Below, one piece after another: positions 63,265-64,000 of a stretch of DNA of 64,000 nt. The notes below the pieces were generated by a model. That model was not told where the DNA came from, searched no databases, and saw only the letters and a program-made list of their open reading frames with translations. Source of the stretch: Pelagibius sp. Alg239-R121 (GTDB lineage Bacteria > Pseudomonadota > Alphaproteobacteria > Kiloniellales > Kiloniellaceae); NCBI RefSeq assembly GCF_947331435.1, contig NZ_CAMZOF010000006.1, positions 62,001 to 126,000 on the forward strand, written 5' to 3'. The position numbers and the translations under genes are program-made. The first letter of the stretch is position 1; every line of letters starts with the position of its first letter.

Positions 63265-64000
63265 TAGCCCTCCGCCTTAGAAATCATTCTCAGGGTCGCG
63301 GTGTAGTAAGGCGAGTCGACACCTTTGGTTTCGACGATGTGGTTTAGAAAGCGATACAGCTTCGCCAAGCCGGCTTGAGTCTGCCCTGATTCGACCAGGG
63401 ACCATCCCCAGTAGAAGTTTGTGTTCGGATCGATCGGCACAGGCAGCGCATCGAGTTTTTCGAACAGGGGCAGCGCCGATTTGAATGTACCCTTCTCGAC
63501 CATATCGGCGATCTGTATCACCAGTTTGTCGCGCTGCACGGTGGCCGGGAGGTTTGGCGTGTTTGCTCTCTTCGCGCCATTTGCGAGTTGTGCGGTTGCC
63601 ACTGCCTTATCGCGTTGTTTCTGTGCGACCCTGGCAATCAGCGCATCTGCTTCGCCACCGACCAGCAAGGTCTGGCTTGGCCGATCGACCATCGACATCT
63701 TCACCAGAGGTCTTCGTTCGCTTGGCTGGTGCGCATAGGCGAGCAACCGGTCGCGGCGGGCTAAATCCTTTACGGTGCCCTGCCGCGTCAGCCCGACGCA
63801 GTCCAGACAAAGAGTCCAGTCGCTCTCGAAACTGCCATCCGGTCCAAGCCTACGGTCGCTGGGCAGTTTGACCGTCACGAGGTTTATCGGGCCTCCTTCG
63901 TAGGCAAAGATTCTGGCCTCGGCATAAGCCGGCCAAGCATCGATAACATCCTGCGTGTGGTTCCGGGGTGCGAAGCGCATCTTCGTCAGGGGGAGACCGG
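63264..64000 (-). CDS. Unknown protein coupled to the secreted Cys-rich gene (5' end possibly off the window)
   Basis: At least 238 residues from an ATG at 63980; the frame remains open to the window edge, so the true start may lie outside. It contains WTLCLDCVGLTRQGTVKDLA (two Cys), a basic RRPLVKMSMVDRPSQTLLVGG part and a TPR-like helical end (LPLFEKLDALPVPIDPNTNF, AGLAKLYRFLNHIVETKGVD). It overlaps the next gene by one base, so the two are a transcription unit. It may be involved in handling the Cys-rich partner; that is a guess. Confidence 0.6.
   Translation of the reverse strand, partial: GLPLTKMRFAPRNHTQDVIDAWPAYAEARIFAYEGGPINLVTVKLPSDRRLGPDGSFESDWTLCLDCVGLTRQGTVKDLARRDRLLAYAHQPSERRPLVKMSMVDRPSQTLLVGGEADALIARVAQKQRDKAVATAQLANGAKRANTPNLPATVQRDKLVIQIADMVEKGTFKSALPLFEKLDALPVPIDPNTNFYWGWSLVESGQTQAGLAKLYRFLNHIVETKGVDSPYYTATLRMISKAEG

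Overview
The window reads as a chromosomal segment of an alphaproteobacterium, most likely from the Rhodospirillales. Most of it looks like about 57-60% GC. The evidence is a flagellar cluster joined to a CckA-type hybrid histidine kinase, an FlhX-like FlhB paralogue, an IalB-family protein, a recA gene preceded by a near-match to the alphaproteobacterial GTTC-N7-GTTC SOS box, a eukaryote-like NADP isocitrate dehydrogenase, adjacent psd and pssA, a DUF1127 protein and a GcvA-type LysR regulator. No rRNA, CRISPR array, intact insertion sequence or phage is visible. There is one tRNA, tRNA-Leu(UAA).

Layout. Positions 1-9323 hold flagellar export and rod genes. On the minus strand are csrA, then flhX-like, an unknown coiled-coil protein, fliO and fliP. 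On the plus strand are flgB-flgC-fliE-fliQ-fliR-flhB, a small unknown TTG-start gene and cckA. Positions 9344-18757 carry housekeeping genes: a DUF3108 protein, recA, an IalB-family protein, alaS, two cyclophilins, icd and a LOG-family protein. Positions 19169-28553 hold a LysM protein, phospholipid synthesis (psd, pssA and a further CDP-alcohol phosphatidyltransferase), and a PadR-linked RND efflux pump whose inner-membrane protein has an unusual extra hydrophobic insert. Positions 28931-31765 hold an orphan rod-like protein, a PilZ protein, a long Lys/Ala/Pro-rich histone H1-like protein and a candidate structured RNA.

Positions 32067-40130 contain an FAD-linked oxidase, an unknown gene, a CHASE2-adenylate cyclase, and a 969-residue FecR/VWA/type-I-secretion protein directly upstream of the cyclase. 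This pair is the best candidate for a poorly described signalling system. Positions 40296-49281 hold radC, map, sfsA, a lipoprotein, a CinA-like protein, a DOPA-dioxygenase-like protein, a second PilZ protein next to elaborate inverted repeats, a HAD phosphatase and an ECF sigma/anti-sigma pair. Positions 49320-59362 hold a membrane protein of unknown role, the tRNA, an SDR, an AbrB-family transporter, a HAD hydrolase, argE, LysR with DUF1127, NAD kinase and two small exported or membrane proteins.

From 59380 to the end the content looks more accessory: a GC-rich VOC-cupin-cupin fusion, a 3' gene remnant, a PEP-CTERM protein without a visible exosortase, and two translationally coupled genes for a secreted Cys-rich protein and a partner that may run off the right edge. 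The first gene likewise runs off the left edge.

Functional links. CckA is the top kinase of the CtrA pathway, which controls flagellar genes in many alphaproteobacteria; CsrA and two PilZ (c-di-GMP) proteins add post-transcriptional and second-messenger control of motility. The CHASE2 cyclase would add cAMP. These links are inferred from family knowledge, not shown by the sequence.
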